A DNA stretch of 64,000 nucleotides from an uncultured Alphaproteobacteria bacterium (GTDB lineage: Bacteria > Pseudomonadota > Alphaproteobacteria > Micavibrionales > Micavibrionaceae), in the NCBI GenBank assembly GCA_900696495.1, contig CAADGI010000022.1, positions 1 through 64,000 of the forward strand, read 5' to 3'. Each line of letters opens with the position of its first letter. The first letter of the stretch is position 1. The notes under the pieces are model-generated. The model was not told where the DNA came from and searched no databases. It saw only the letters and a list, made by a program, of their open reading frames with translations. Positions 46,524-57,032 of this stretch are shown here, in pieces. Made by a program: the position numbers and the translations under genes.

Positions 46524-47024
46524 TTAAGGGGTTTTGACAGGTCCCGGCAATTTGACGGCTTCAACCGGCTTGGCGGCTTTTATTCCCTCCGCCTCGCGCC
46601 GGGCGGCGACAACGGCGGAGCAGCGCGTATATATATTGATGAAATTCTGCATGCTTTCGGGCGTGCTGAAATTATCATTCCATTGTTTTGCTTCCGCACT
46701 TATTTGCGCTGATGTGGCATTCGGGTCGCGCTTCATGGTGATTTTTTTATCAAGCGCGAGGACCAGCTTTTTATCCTGCTCGGTGCAGGGTTGCTGCGTG
46801 AGCGGCACAACGCCCGGCGGATACAAATTCACGCCCGGGGGAAGAACCTGTTCCTGTTGCGGATTTTGATTCTGGACACCGCCCTGCGGCGCGGGCTGGA
46901 CGGATTGTTTCTGCGGCGCGGATGTCGTCGTCTTATTTTTCTTGATAAAAACTTCCGCAGCATCAACCGTTCCGGCGCCGAAAACCGTCAATAAAACAAG
47001 AGCTGCAAGAAGAGCGTTCTGCAT
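46524..47024 (-). CDS. Secreted Pro/Gln-rich protein, unknown
   Basis: A 166-residue protein with a signal peptide 1-23 (LLAALVLLTVFGAGTVDA). The mature protein starts with a low-complexity Gln/Pro/Thr stretch (to about 75) and ends in a small helical domain with two cysteines (QQPCTEQDKKLVLALDKKI, NIYTRCSAVVAARREAEG). The helical part may be the functional core. It is divergent from phoH with 325 bases between. No family is recognised. Confidence 0.65.
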   Translation of the reverse strand: MQNALLAALVLLTVFGAGTVDAAEVFIKKNKTTTSAPQKQSVQPAPQGGVQNQNPQQEQVLPPGVNLYPPGVVPLTQQPCTEQDKKLVLALDKKITMKRDPNATSAQISAEAKQWNDNFSTPESMQNFINIYTRCSAVVAARREAEGIKAAKPVEAVKLPGPVKTP

Positions 47025-47349
47025 GAAGCGTTTTTCCCCGAAAAATCACTACATCCACCATTATACCCGTTTTTTCGAATAGCGTAAAATTCTTTAAATC
47101 GGAGGAAAAGCTTTGAAATCCGTGGTTAGACGCAGGTTTTTCTGATAGGCTTGTTTTCAGGTACAGGTCCAGTTTACTTCCTCAGTTCACAAAGCAGGCC
47201 CCGTTGGATTCATTCCTTCACACCTCGAACTGCTCTTCCCTTCGCTCTTTGTCGAAATACCTGTCCTGCCCCCTCTCCGAAATCCTCCAAACCCCCTCCG
47301 CCTGCACCCACTTCTCCCTTAACCCCAAGCCCCGAGAAGGAGCCTCTGC
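47025..47349. other. Upstream region of phoH, C-rich and G-poor
   Basis: No gene of normal size. A well-placed ribosome site (cggagg) lies before a ten-codon open frame at 47114-47146. From about 47220 to 47340 the + strand is C-rich and poor in G (by hand count about 56 C to 15 G in 120), with a Rho-utilisation-like bias. Confidence 0.5.
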
Positions 47350-48114
47350 ATGGCTAAAAAGTCCCGTCGTAACCGTAACCTCCATACCGTAAAAACCCAG
47401 ACCAACATCGTCCACCCCGATTTCGAAGACCTCCCGAGAACCCAAGACTGGCACCCCCTAGACGACGAGATAGACCGCAACCGGGACAAAAAATACGTCA
47501 AGAATGTCCGCCCCCGCACCGAGGGGCAGACCCGCCTGATGGAAGCCATCGACAGACACAACCTCACCCTCGCCATAGGACCCGCCGGCACCGGCAAGAC
47601 CTACCTCGCCATCGCCAAGGCCGCCGAGGCTCTCGCCGCCGGGAAAGTCGAGCGCATCCTGCTCTCGCGCCCGGCGATGGAAGCCGGGGAATCTCTCGGC
47701 TACCTGCCCGGCGACCTGCATGAAAAAATGGCGCCGTACCTGCGGCCGCTTTACGACGCTCTTGGCGACCGGATGGGCGGCAAGCGCGTGCGGCAATATA
47801 TAGAGGACGGCACGATCGAGATCGCGCCCGTTGGTTTCATGCGCGGGCGCACGCTCAACAATTCCTTCGTCGTGATCGACGAGGCGCAGAACTGCACCTA
47901 TGCGCAGCTCAAGATGCTGCTCTCGCGCCTTGGCTGGCATTCGACCATGGTGGTCACGGGCGATCCGGACCAGTCCGATCTGCTGGACGGGATTTCGGGC
48001 CTGTCGGAGACGGCCAGGAAGCTGGAGACATTGCCGAACATCGCCGTCGTCCGTCTCGCGCAGACCGACATCGTCCGGCACCCGCTGGTGGCGGAAATGC
48101 TGACGGTTCTCTAG
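47350..48114 (+). CDS. PhoH-like ATPase
   Basis: A 254-residue cytosolic P-loop protein of the PhoH family, implicated in RNA metabolism and stress. After a variable basic N-terminus (MAKKSRRNRNLHTVK), the Walker A GPAGTGKT is at 77-84, then RILLSRPAMEAGESLGYLPGDLHEKM, FMRGRTLNNSFVVIDEAQN and MVVTGDPDQSDL. It lacks the KH/RNA-binding module of larger PhoH2 proteins. ATG 47350 with GAAGGAG. A family A repeat follows, then an MFS gene. Confidence 0.88.
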   Translation: MAKKSRRNRNLHTVKTQTNIVHPDFEDLPRTQDWHPLDDEIDRNRDKKYVKNVRPRTEGQTRLMEAIDRHNLTLAIGPAGTGKTYLAIAKAAEALAAGKVERILLSRPAMEAGESLGYLPGDLHEKMAPYLRPLYDALGDRMGGKRVRQYIEDGTIEIAPVGFMRGRTLNNSFVVIDEAQNCTYAQLKMLLSRLGWHSTMVVTGDPDQSDLLDGISGLSETARKLETLPNIAVVRLAQTDIVRHPLVAEMLTVL

Positions 48115-48117
48115 GCT

Positions 48118-48198
48118 TCGTCATCGCGAGCCGCTGCAAGCGGCGTGGCGATCCAGAAAAATAAAAAGGCTGGATTGCTTCGCTACGCTCGCAATGAC
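48118..48198. repeat. Dispersed palindromic repeat, family A, copy 4
   Basis: ttcgtcatcgcgagccg at the left; gaaaaat loop; ctggattgcttcgctacgctcgcaatgaca at the right. Directly behind phoH and able to form a long hairpin; may serve as terminator-like structure. Confidence 0.75.
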
Positions 48199-48209
48199 AA
48201 ACTCGCCGT

Positions 48210-49448
48210 ATGAACGGCCTTTCCTTTAATGTCCTGCGTCTTCGCGATTTCCGCCTGTTGCTGGCGGCGCGCTTTTGCACGGTTGTCGCGCTGCAGGCGC
48301 AATCGGTCATCGTCGGCTGGCAGATTTATTCCCTGACGCGCGACCCGCTGCTGCTCGGCCTCACCGGCCTGACCGAGGCCATCCCGGCGATTTTCTGCGC
48401 GCTGTTCGCCGGGTATTTCGTCGATATCGGGCATCCGAAGCGCATCTATCTTTACTGCCTTGGAACGCTTTGCATCAATACGTTCATTCTTTTGATCGTT
48501 GCGGGGGGTTATCTGCCGCTCGATGAAAACCATGTCGTCGCGGCGCTGTTTACAGGCGTATTTATTTCCGGACTTGCCCGGAGTTTCGCGATGCCGGCGG
48601 CCTTCTCGATCCTGCCGCGTATCATCCCGCGCAATGAAATGGCCGCGGCGCTGTCGTGGCAGACCAGCGTCTTCCAGATCGGCGCCATCACCGGCCCGGC
48701 GGTGGCGGGACTGATCTATGGCGGCTACGGCGCGCACGGCGCGTGGTGGATGCCGGTGGCGATGCTCTGTGTTTCCTTCACCATGATCGGCTTTATCAAT
48801 CTCCCGAACTGGGAGCGCGCCGCAACCAAACCCAAGGCCTTCGAAAGCATCCGCGAAGGCTGGGCGTTCATCCTCGGCAATAAAACTTTGCTCACGGTCA
48901 TGGCGCTCGACATGTTCGCCGTGCTGTTCGGCGGCGCGGTGGCGATGCTGCCTGCCTATGCCGATCAGGTTCTTCGTATCGACGCGGAAGGACTCGGCGC
49001 ATTGCGCGCCGCGCCCGCGATCGGCGCTGTTCTCACGGCGCTTGTGTTCGCCCTGAGACCGATGAAAATCATTTCCGCGCGGCGGCTGTTGTTCGTGGTC
49101 GCGGGTTTCGGCGTCTGCATGATCGGTTTCGGCCTGTCGCAATATTTCTGGCTGTCGATGATTTTTCTTGCGATCAGCGGCGCATTCGATTCCGTCTCCA
49201 TGATTATCCGCGGCACACTGATGCAGCTTCTCACGCCCGAAAACATGAAAGGCCGCGTCAGCGCCGTGAATTCGATGTTCATCATTTCCAGCAACGAGAT
49301 CGGCGCGTTTGAATCGGGCGTCGCCGCGAAACTGCTCGGCCTTGTGCCTTCCATCGTTTTCGGCGGTATCGCCACCTTGAGCGTCGTCGCGGCGGCGGCG
49401 CGGTCGAAATCGTTCCGCCGGATGAGCGTCCGGGCCGACGAAATATAG
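48210..49448 (+). CDS. MFS transporter (EntS/MFS_3-like)
   Basis: A 412-residue inner-membrane transporter with about eleven or twelve helices. The start NVLRLRDFRLLLAARFCTVVALQAQSVIVGWQIYSLTRDPLLLGLTGLTEAIPA is characteristic of the MFS_3 group (enterobactin exporter-like). The motif-A-like GYFVDIGHPKR follows helix 2, and the C-half has GTLMQLLTPENMKGRVSAVNSMF. Substrate unknown; siderophore or drug export is only suggested by family. Start ATG 48210. Confidence 0.88.
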   Translation: MNGLSFNVLRLRDFRLLLAARFCTVVALQAQSVIVGWQIYSLTRDPLLLGLTGLTEAIPAIFCALFAGYFVDIGHPKRIYLYCLGTLCINTFILLIVAGGYLPLDENHVVAALFTGVFISGLARSFAMPAAFSILPRIIPRNEMAAALSWQTSVFQIGAITGPAVAGLIYGGYGAHGAWWMPVAMLCVSFTMIGFINLPNWERAATKPKAFESIREGWAFILGNKTLLTVMALDMFAVLFGGAVAMLPAYADQVLRIDAEGLGALRAAPAIGAVLTALVFALRPMKIISARRLLFVVAGFGVCMIGFGLSQYFWLSMIFLAISGAFDSVSMIIRGTLMQLLTPENMKGRVSAVNSMFIISSNEIGAFESGVAAKLLGLVPSIVFGGIATLSVVAAAARSKSFRRMSVRADEI

Positions 49449-49544
49449 CCTCAAAACCCGCGGAACCTTCCTTCAGCATCAGGCATTCGTGAAGCGGGAG
49501 GAATCGATTCCTTTCCACGGAACAACCAACATGAGGACTTAAAA

Positions 49545-49682
49545 ATGCTGAAGAAAAGAACAATGCTGGTACTGGGCGCCCTGCTCTGCACGTTTGCGGT
49601 AACCGCCTGCGAAAACACCTGGCACGGCATGGGCCGCGACACCGAGCGCGTCGGCGAAAAAATGCAAAACCAATACAACTAA
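49545..49682 (+). CDS. Entericidin-like small lipoprotein
   Basis: A 45-residue protein with a basic start (MLKKRT), hydrophobic segment and lipobox-like VTAC giving lipidated Cys20, then CENTWHGMGRDTERVGEKMQ, the entericidin pattern N-T-x-x-G-x-G-x-D. Entericidins are small cell-envelope lipoproteins, some linked to bacteriolysis as toxin-antitoxin pairs. AGGA lies 10 bases upstream. It is too short for normal gene finding but the pattern is clear. Confidence 0.82.
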   Translation: MLKKRTMLVLGALLCTFAVTACENTWHGMGRDTERVGEKMQNQYN

Positions 49683-49756
49683 GCGCTTTTAAGGCTTCGG
49701 GGCGCCCCGTCATACGGAATTTGCATTTGGTAGATAGATTATGATAAATAAGCGCC

Positions 49757-49912
49757 ATGAAAACCAAGACAGTTAAAAATCTTCTGGTTCTGGTCGCGCT
49801 CATGGCTTCTGCCGGCGCCCTGAATGCCTGCGCGCTTTGCCATGGCTTCGACAGCCATCACGCCAAGGAAATTCGCGACAAATACTGGGACCACTCCAAT
49901 ATGCAGTGGTAA
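49757..49912 (+). CDS. Tiny secreted protein with overlapping lipobox and CxxCH
   Basis: A 51-residue protein with a signal peptide (LLVLVALMASAGALNA) followed by CALCHGFDSHHAKEIRDKYW. Cys25 fits a lipobox (LNAC), and Cys25-Ala-Leu-Cys28-His29 fits a CxxCH c-type haem or metal site; both cannot use Cys25 at once. Three more histidines follow. It lies 74 bases after the entericidin-like gene; no strong ribosome site. No family is recognised. Confidence 0.55.
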   Translation: MKTKTVKNLLVLVALMASAGALNACALCHGFDSHHAKEIRDKYWDHSNMQW

Positions 49913-49990
49913 ACGGCACATCCCGGCTTTTAACCATTAATTATCCTTTAAGATTTAGACTTGGCCCATGCGCATTTAAGGGAGTGCCGC

Positions 49991-50884
49991 ATGAGCGAAG
50001 CGTATGAAAAGTATGCCAAAGATGTTTATGCAACGGTTTTCAAAAACATGAAATCCGCACTGCACGCCGCGGGCAAAAAATCCTTACTGGTTGTCAGCGG
50101 TGAATCGCACGGAGATAGTTTTTGGGAAACGTGGGTTACCAATACCTATACTCCCGATGAGAAGGAAAAACCGGCACTTGCCGCGGCCTATGCGCATATT
50201 TCAGCCATGACAGCGGCCGAAAAACTGGTCGGCCAGAAAAACGTCATTGTCAGCATTGAAGCGACGCCGGAAAGAATCCAGGAAATACTCAAGAAATTTG
50301 ATAAAGGTCTCAAACCTGAAGAAATAGAAATGGACCGGGGTACACCCATGACATATGCACTTTATCACGCTTATGAAAGCGGATTTAAAATTGTTGGCAC
50401 TGACAGCGGCAGTAAAAAAGCCAGAAAATTGGCTGAAGAAGAAGGTATTTTTCCTGACAAAAAAGTAGATGAAGCTATAGCATCCGAAGAACGGTTGGGG
50501 GCCGAAAGAAATGAAATCGGCAAGCTGGCGTCAAAAGCAAAGATCGTTGTGCATCTTGGTGGGGCCGCTCATATACCTTCATTTTATGGCCATAAGATGG
50601 ATGAAGATTTTACAAAGCCGGATTCACTACAAATGACTCATCACGCCAATCCCATGCTTAAATATTATGGCCGCGTTATTTTTTTCAACAGCGCTGACAA
50701 AGATGATAGCGATCTTACGGCTACTTTCTTTTCAAGCACACGCAATGCCATACAATTCAAGCCCCCAGGTAAAATGTCACCTCGCGATAGCGTGGATATT
50801 AACGAACAAGTATTAAGTGCGGCGGAATCTTATAATATGTCGCCTGTCCCGTCTTCTCCTACAGCACCCGGAATGAAACGATAA
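49991..50884 (+). CDS. Tiki/EreA-superfamily-like cytosolic protein, unknown
   Basis: A 297-residue protein without a signal peptide. Its pattern resembles the Tiki/ChaN/EreA fold: SGESHGD (GExH at 37-40), IVSIEATPE with a Glu at 90, and HLGGAAHIPS (GxxxH with His194) later on. The C-terminus has a Pro-rich end. Active members bind metal and hydrolyse or capture small molecules; here only the motif set is seen, so activity is uncertain. ATG 49991 follows GGGAG; a longer ATG 49961 lacks one. It converges with the Cys-rich gene. Confidence 0.45.
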   Translation: MSEAYEKYAKDVYATVFKNMKSALHAAGKKSLLVVSGESHGDSFWETWVTNTYTPDEKEKPALAAAYAHISAMTAAEKLVGQKNVIVSIEATPERIQEILKKFDKGLKPEEIEMDRGTPMTYALYHAYESGFKIVGTDSGSKKARKLAEEEGIFPDKKVDEAIASEERLGAERNEIGKLASKAKIVVHLGGAAHIPSFYGHKMDEDFTKPDSLQMTHHANPMLKYYGRVIFFNSADKDDSDLTATFFSSTRNAIQFKPPGKMSPRDSVDINEQVLSAAESYNMSPVPSSPTAPGMKR

Positions 50885-51199
50885 TCATTTATTTCGCTTT
50901 ATTTCCTCGCACCAGCGTTTGCTGCTGGTGCATTTGAGGGCGTTGGGCTGATAGCCTTCGGGACATGCATTGTTGCGTGTTTCCTTCGCGCCCGCCTTCG
51001 CCATTGTGCGCACGCTTTCGGCGCAGCATTCGTCGATACGCTTGTGCGGGACATATAACAGGTAATCGCGCCAGCTTTCGCGCACGGCGTATTCGCAACT
51101 TTTCATCAGCCGCCCGTAATAGCTTTCGGCGGTTTCCCTGAACGCGGCGGATGCGGGCGCGCTGTATACAACGAGCGTAATGAGAATAACGCGGAACAT
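50885..51199 (-). CDS. Secreted six-cysteine protein, paralogue 1
   Basis: A 104-residue protein with signal peptide 1-18 (MFRVILITLVVYSAPASA). The mature region has the pattern YYG-x-L-x3-C, then CC, CPEGYQPN, LKCTSSKRWCEE, giving six cysteines. The protein at 53301-53621 has the same pattern, so the two are paralogues of an undescribed small periplasmic family. Disulphide bonding is likely. It starts one base after the HD-GYP gene stop and so is probably co-transcribed with it. Function unknown. Confidence 0.7.
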   Translation of the reverse strand: MFRVILITLVVYSAPASAAFRETAESYYGRLMKSCEYAVRESWRDYLLYVPHKRIDECCAESVRTMAKAGAKETRNNACPEGYQPNALKCTSSKRWCEEIKRNK

Positions 51200-51200
51200 A

Positions 51201-52304
51201 CTAGGATAATATATCCGCGTCGGTGAGAATGGAAGAAAACATTTTCACGAAATTCTGGTCGAGATGCGTCGTCATCTCGTCCTTCATGATCTCGATTGCT
51301 TTTGACGATTCCATCGGCGGCTTGTAGACGCGCCTGTCGGTCAGCGCGCTGAACACATCGACTACCGCCGCCATGCGCGCAAGCTCGTTCAATTGTGCGC
51401 CCTTCAATCCGTTCGGATATCCGGTGCCGTCGATTTTTTCGTGGTGCTGTTCGGCGATAATGAAAATCGCGTTCGGTATATTCCCCGCGATCTTCAGATA
51501 TTTGATCGTCTCCGGCACATGCGATTTCATGATTTCGAACTCGGCGGTATCGAGCTTGCCGGGCTTGTTCAGGATATGGTGCGGGATCATCATCTTGCCG
51601 ACATCATGCAACAACCCGCCGGAAGCCAGCATCAGTTGCTCTTCGTTTTTAAATCCCGCCGCGTGGCCGAGCAGCGAAAGCATCGTCGCCACGCGCATAG
51701 AATGCGCATAGGTATAGTCGTCGTGATTGCGCACGCCGTCGAGAATGGATTTGAAGTCGTTGTTCTCGATCGCGGTGACGAGGGGCTGGACGGATTCTTT
51801 GACGGCGCTCAGCGGCAGAACTTCTCCGGTCGAGAGCACGTCGGCGAGGTTGCCGAACAGACTGGCCGTGCCTTTGAGGGCGGCTTGCTGCAATTCCGGG
51901 AGCGCCTCCCATTCATGTTCGATGCTGGCGTTGAGCAACTGAGATATGGTTTTGATGAGCTGGCTGCGCCGGTAAGGCTTGGTGAGGAACTCGTTCGTGC
52001 CGGCGGCCTTGCCTTCGGCGACCAAGCCGAAATTTTTCTTGTCGATAATATAGAGGATCGGAATTTCATTCAGCGCGCGCTCGCTGCGCACGGCGCGGAT
52101 GAAATTCAGGCTGCCGCCGGGACTGACCTCCTCGCCGACCAGAATGATGGCGGGCGGATGGGCGGCGAGTTTTTTCAGCGCTTCCTTGCCATCGTCGAAC
52201 GGCGTGACGTCGTAGAACGACATCAATGCTTTTTCGACCTCGGCGCGGTGGCCCGTGGAATCGACCAGCGCGACGGAATGTTTGTTAAGGACAGGATCTT
52301 GCAT
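51201..52304 (-). CDS. Pseudo-receiver HD-GYP domain protein
   Basis: A 367-residue signalling protein. Residues 8-125 are receiver-like, with Asp15 and Lys109, but the phosphoacceptor position reads ILVGEEV (Gly57-Glu58), so it probably cannot be phosphorylated. A linker of helices leads to an HD-GYP domain from about 185: HSMRVA, GGLLHDVGKMMIP with His233-Asp234, and EKIDGTGYPNGL with Gly295-Tyr-Pro297. HD-GYP enzymes hydrolyse c-di-GMP; all core motifs are present, so activity is plausible. It lies between a Cys-rich gene and a lipoprotein gene on the same strand. Confidence 0.85.
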   Translation of the reverse strand: MQDPVLNKHSVALVDSTGHRAEVEKALMSFYDVTPFDDGKEALKKLAAHPPAIILVGEEVSPGGSLNFIRAVRSERALNEIPILYIIDKKNFGLVAEGKAAGTNEFLTKPYRRSQLIKTISQLLNASIEHEWEALPELQQAALKGTASLFGNLADVLSTGEVLPLSAVKESVQPLVTAIENNDFKSILDGVRNHDDYTYAHSMRVATMLSLLGHAAGFKNEEQLMLASGGLLHDVGKMMIPHHILNKPGKLDTAEFEIMKSHVPETIKYLKIAGNIPNAIFIIAEQHHEKIDGTGYPNGLKGAQLNELARMAAVVDVFSALTDRRVYKPPMESSKAIEIMKDEMTTHLDQNFVKMFSSILTDADILS

Positions 52305-52366
52305 GAATCAAGCTAAACGAGTGGCCGGGTTACTTAAGCTTATTCTAGCAAGAATTCGTTAAGGTT

Positions 52367-52621
52367 TCACCAACCAACCGAATTGCCGACCGCGCGGCTC
52401 GGGTCCTGGCCGGAATGCGGCTGTTCGCGCAGGATTTCACCGCATTCAAGGCCCCGCGCGTCGATTTCATCCTTCAGCGCCCGGTTCGATTTCCCGTAGG
52501 CGTAGCGGTAGCAGAGCGTGTCGGCGGACATTTTCGACGGGTCGCCGCTCAGCCCCGGGGTTTTATAGCCGGAGCAGGCCGCCAATAACAAAATCGATGT
52601 CATCATGAATTTAAGCCGCAT
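52367..52621 (-). CDS. Small envelope lipoprotein
   Basis: An 84-residue protein with lipobox LLAAC (Cys16). The mature part has DTLCYRYAYGKSNRALKDEIDARGLECGEIL, in which two cysteines flank a helix; this small motif occurs in assorted proteobacterial lipoproteins without known function. It lies 11 bases after the three-helix membrane protein gene and 62 bases ahead of the HD-GYP gene, in the same run. Confidence 0.7.
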   Translation of the reverse strand: MRLKFMMTSILLLAACSGYKTPGLSGDPSKMSADTLCYRYAYGKSNRALKDEIDARGLECGEILREQPHSGQDPSRAVGNSVGW

Positions 52622-52632
52622 ATTTTCTCCTG

Positions 52633-53292
52633 TTATGCGATGGATTTAAATAACAGCGCCGCGACCTTGATGAAAATCTTGAGCGAGGGAACGGCAAGAG
52701 CTGTGAATCCTGCGCCGTAGAAAGCCAAGAGAGCGGCACGCAGCCCCGCGCGATATTGATTCATGTGCGAAAAATAAAAATCCATCAGGTCGGGCAAAAA
52801 TCTTTCATCCTCGAGCACCAGCGTGCGCACGCCGTGATCGCCGTAACCATATCCCTCTTTCAAAAAACGGTCGTAATATTCAGGCGTGGTGTCCTTGAGA
52901 AACTCAGAGATACGCAGGCGTTCCTGGCGGCTGATATGTTCACGTTCCTGCGCAACGTAATCGGCGGCGGAAGCATATTGCTTGATCTCGCGCGGGCAGA
53001 ATAACTGGTAAAGCAGCGATCCTGCCGCGATCATGCACAGGCCGAAATAAACGCAGAGCAGATTGAGCGGAACATGCGCGGCGGCTTGCGTGTCCACAGA
53101 AGCGCCATTCGTCAGCGCGCGTGAGAGCTCGATATAAGGCAGGAGTTTTTCGTTGAAGAGAATCCAGTAACCGACAAGCGGGATGAAAATCGTGAGCTTG
53201 ATAGCATTGGAATTGCTGACGCCGCGGAAAAACGTCCATGGAATATGAGCCGGGTGCGTGCCTGCGGTTTTCGGTATCAGTTTTCCGAGCAT
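52633..53292 (-). CDS. Membrane protein with three hydrophobic segments, unknown
   Basis: A 219-residue protein with hydrophobic segments at about 32-50, 78-98 and 188-208, and a soluble helical loop (about 105-175: YVAQEREHISRQERLRISEFL, PEYYDRFLKEGYGYGDHGVRTLVLEDERFLPDLMDFYF). The loop is charged and may face the cytosol. It lies eight bases after the six-cysteine gene and precedes the lipoprotein gene. No domain is recognised. Confidence 0.65.
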   Translation of the reverse strand: MLGKLIPKTAGTHPAHIPWTFFRGVSNSNAIKLTIFIPLVGYWILFNEKLLPYIELSRALTNGASVDTQAAAHVPLNLLCVYFGLCMIAAGSLLYQLFCPREIKQYASAADYVAQEREHISRQERLRISEFLKDTTPEYYDRFLKEGYGYGDHGVRTLVLEDERFLPDLMDFYFSHMNQYRAGLRAALLAFYGAGFTALAVPSLKIFIKVAALLFKSIA

Positions 53293-53300
53293 TTGTTCCC

Positions 53301-55466
<2,166 letters not shown>

Positions 55467-55577
55467 TTTTGATGGCCATACCCTTGCACAGACAGGGTTT
55501 TTGTCAAGGTAAAGAACCCCCCTGCGACCCCCTAAAAAATCTTGCATTATGACAATAATTTCGCTATTGTCCGGGCC

Positions 55578-56078
55578 ATGAGCCAAAGCACCAGATATTA
55601 CGCTTCGAATAATGACGGCAGCATTTTTTGCGTGCTGGCAAAGACTCCTTCCAAAGAATCCCTCCTGACCTTTCATATGTACCGTGAAATCAAGGGTGCG
55701 CCTGATAGAAAAATAGGAGAGGTTTCCATGCGGCTTTCAGGAGATAAAGGTAAAAATCCTTATTTGACCAATTTTCAATTAGAACCCGGACTAGACGAAA
55801 AAACAGGACAGCTCCTTTATACTTCTGCGTTGAAATATCTTCGCGAGGAAACACAGCATCACTATGCCCGGGTTGAAATATTGCACAACAGGGATATTCC
55901 AAGAAAAAGCGCGATTCTCAGTAATTTCGAGAAATCGGATGAATATATAGCCGATGGCAAAAAATTTATAGTTTACCAATATGATCTTGAGTTTATGCGT
56001 CACGCGCCTGATCTTATGAAACTCATAGATTATCAATTACAAAATAAACGAGTTGATACTCCCTTCCCCGGGCGTTAA
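55578..56078 (+). CDS. Hypothetical protein, possible GNAT-like fold
   Basis: A 166-residue cytosolic protein. Residues 58-140 hold GEVSMRLSG, LTNFQLEPGLDEKTGQLLYTSALKYL and RVEILHNRDIPRKSAILSNF, which looks like the second half of an acetyltransferase fold, but no clear acetyl-CoA loop R-x-x-G-x-G is visible. ATG 55578 is chosen over an earlier in-frame start at 55542 that adds 12 residues. The gene is AT-richer than its neighbours. It is divergent from thiC and followed by the SCO1 gene ten bases on. Confidence 0.45.
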   Translation: MSQSTRYYASNNDGSIFCVLAKTPSKESLLTFHMYREIKGAPDRKIGEVSMRLSGDKGKNPYLTNFQLEPGLDEKTGQLLYTSALKYLREETQHHYARVEILHNRDIPRKSAILSNFEKSDEYIADGKKFIVYQYDLEFMRHAPDLMKLIDYQLQNKRVDTPFPGR

Positions 56079-56088
56079 TCTTCGGCCC

Positions 56089-56724
56089 ATGAACGACCAA
56101 TTCAAAAAGCGCCTCAGGCGCACGGCAATGCTCGCGGCCATCGCGCTGGCGGTCGGCGCCATGATCGGTTTTATCCAGCCCGGCGGGAATAAAAATGCGA
56201 TGGTCGTCGACAAGGGCTCAGCCCCGGCCGCCATGCCGGGCGTGCAGGTCGGCGGTCCCTACACTTTGATCAACCAGGACGGCAACGAAGTCACCGACAA
56301 AAGTTATTCCGGATACAAGCTGGTCTATTTCGGCTTCACGATGTGCCCCATGATCTGCCCGACGGGCCTGCAGAAAATCGCGAAAACCCTGGATCTAATG
56401 GGCAGGCAGGGCGAAAACATCACGCCGATCCTGATCAGCGTGGATCCCGAGCGTGATACGCCGCCGGTGATGAAGGAATACGTGAAGCAGTTCCACCCGC
56501 GCCTCGTCGGCCTGACGGGCAGCAAGGAACAGATCGAAAGCGTGGAAAAATCCTACCGCGTCTTCGCGAATAAAGTTGAGGATGAGTCTTCGACCGAATA
56601 CAGCATGGATCATTCCAGCTTCACTTACCTGATGAGCCCGGACGGGCAATTGCTCGGGCTGTACCGCGATTCCGACACGGCTGAATTCATGGCCGACGAT
56701 ATCAGGAAAAAAATCGGGGGTTAG
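56089..56724 (+). CDS. SCO1/SenC-family copper chaperone
   Basis: Delivers copper to the CuA site of cytochrome oxidase in the periplasm. The 211-residue protein has an N-terminal membrane anchor (about 12-30) and thioredoxin fold. The copper site is Cys86-Pro-Met-Ile-Cys90 (FTMCPMICPTG) and His175 (MDHSSFTYL). ATG 56089 was chosen because the anchor begins directly; a longer start lacks family similarity. It overlaps the SCP2 gene by four bases, convergently. Confidence 0.92.
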   Translation: MNDQFKKRLRRTAMLAAIALAVGAMIGFIQPGGNKNAMVVDKGSAPAAMPGVQVGGPYTLINQDGNEVTDKSYSGYKLVYFGFTMCPMICPTGLQKIAKTLDLMGRQGENITPILISVDPERDTPPVMKEYVKQFHPRLVGLTGSKEQIESVEKSYRVFANKVEDESSTEYSMDHSSFTYLMSPDGQLLGLYRDSDTAEFMADDIRKKIGG

Positions 56725-57032
56725 TCCTCGAGAATCCCATTCAGCTTCATGGCGAGACCCATGGAGCCTTTCACTTTCAATTTACCCATCATGAAGGCGA
56801 TGTTGGGATCCTGCGTCCCGGCGAGAAAGCCTTTGAATGTATCGATGCTGCAGGCGAGCGTGACATCGGATTCCGCATCCTGGTTCGAAACGGCGGCGGG
56901 ATCCTGGGTTGAATCGACGAAGACAATTCCATCATCGCCGAAATCGAATTTGACCCGCGCCTTGATATGGCCGGCTTTTCCAAGTTTATCCCTGATTTTA
57001 GCGGTAATGTCGTCGAGGCTCATGCGATTCAT
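56721..57032 (-). CDS. SCP2 sterol-binding domain protein
   Basis: A 103-residue protein that is a single SCP2 domain: VKFDFGDDGIVFVDST, DAESDVTLACSIDTFKGFLAGTQDPNIAFMMGKLKVKGSMGLAMKLNGIL. These small soluble proteins bind lipids or acyl-CoA. The start is ambiguous between ATG 57032 and ATG 57023; neither has a strong site. No neighbour identifies the ligand; the acyl-CoA dehydrogenase gene is about 2.4 kb away. Confidence 0.85.
   Translation of the reverse strand: MNRMSLDDITAKIRDKLGKAGHIKARVKFDFGDDGIVFVDSTQDPAAVSNQDAESDVTLACSIDTFKGFLAGTQDPNIAFMMGKLKVKGSMGLAMKLNGILED

Noticed and set aside
48183-49454. Open frame of 423 codons antisense to the MFS gene
   Set aside because: Composition is typical of an antisense shadow (Arg/Gln/Asp-rich); the MFS protein is clear on the other strand.
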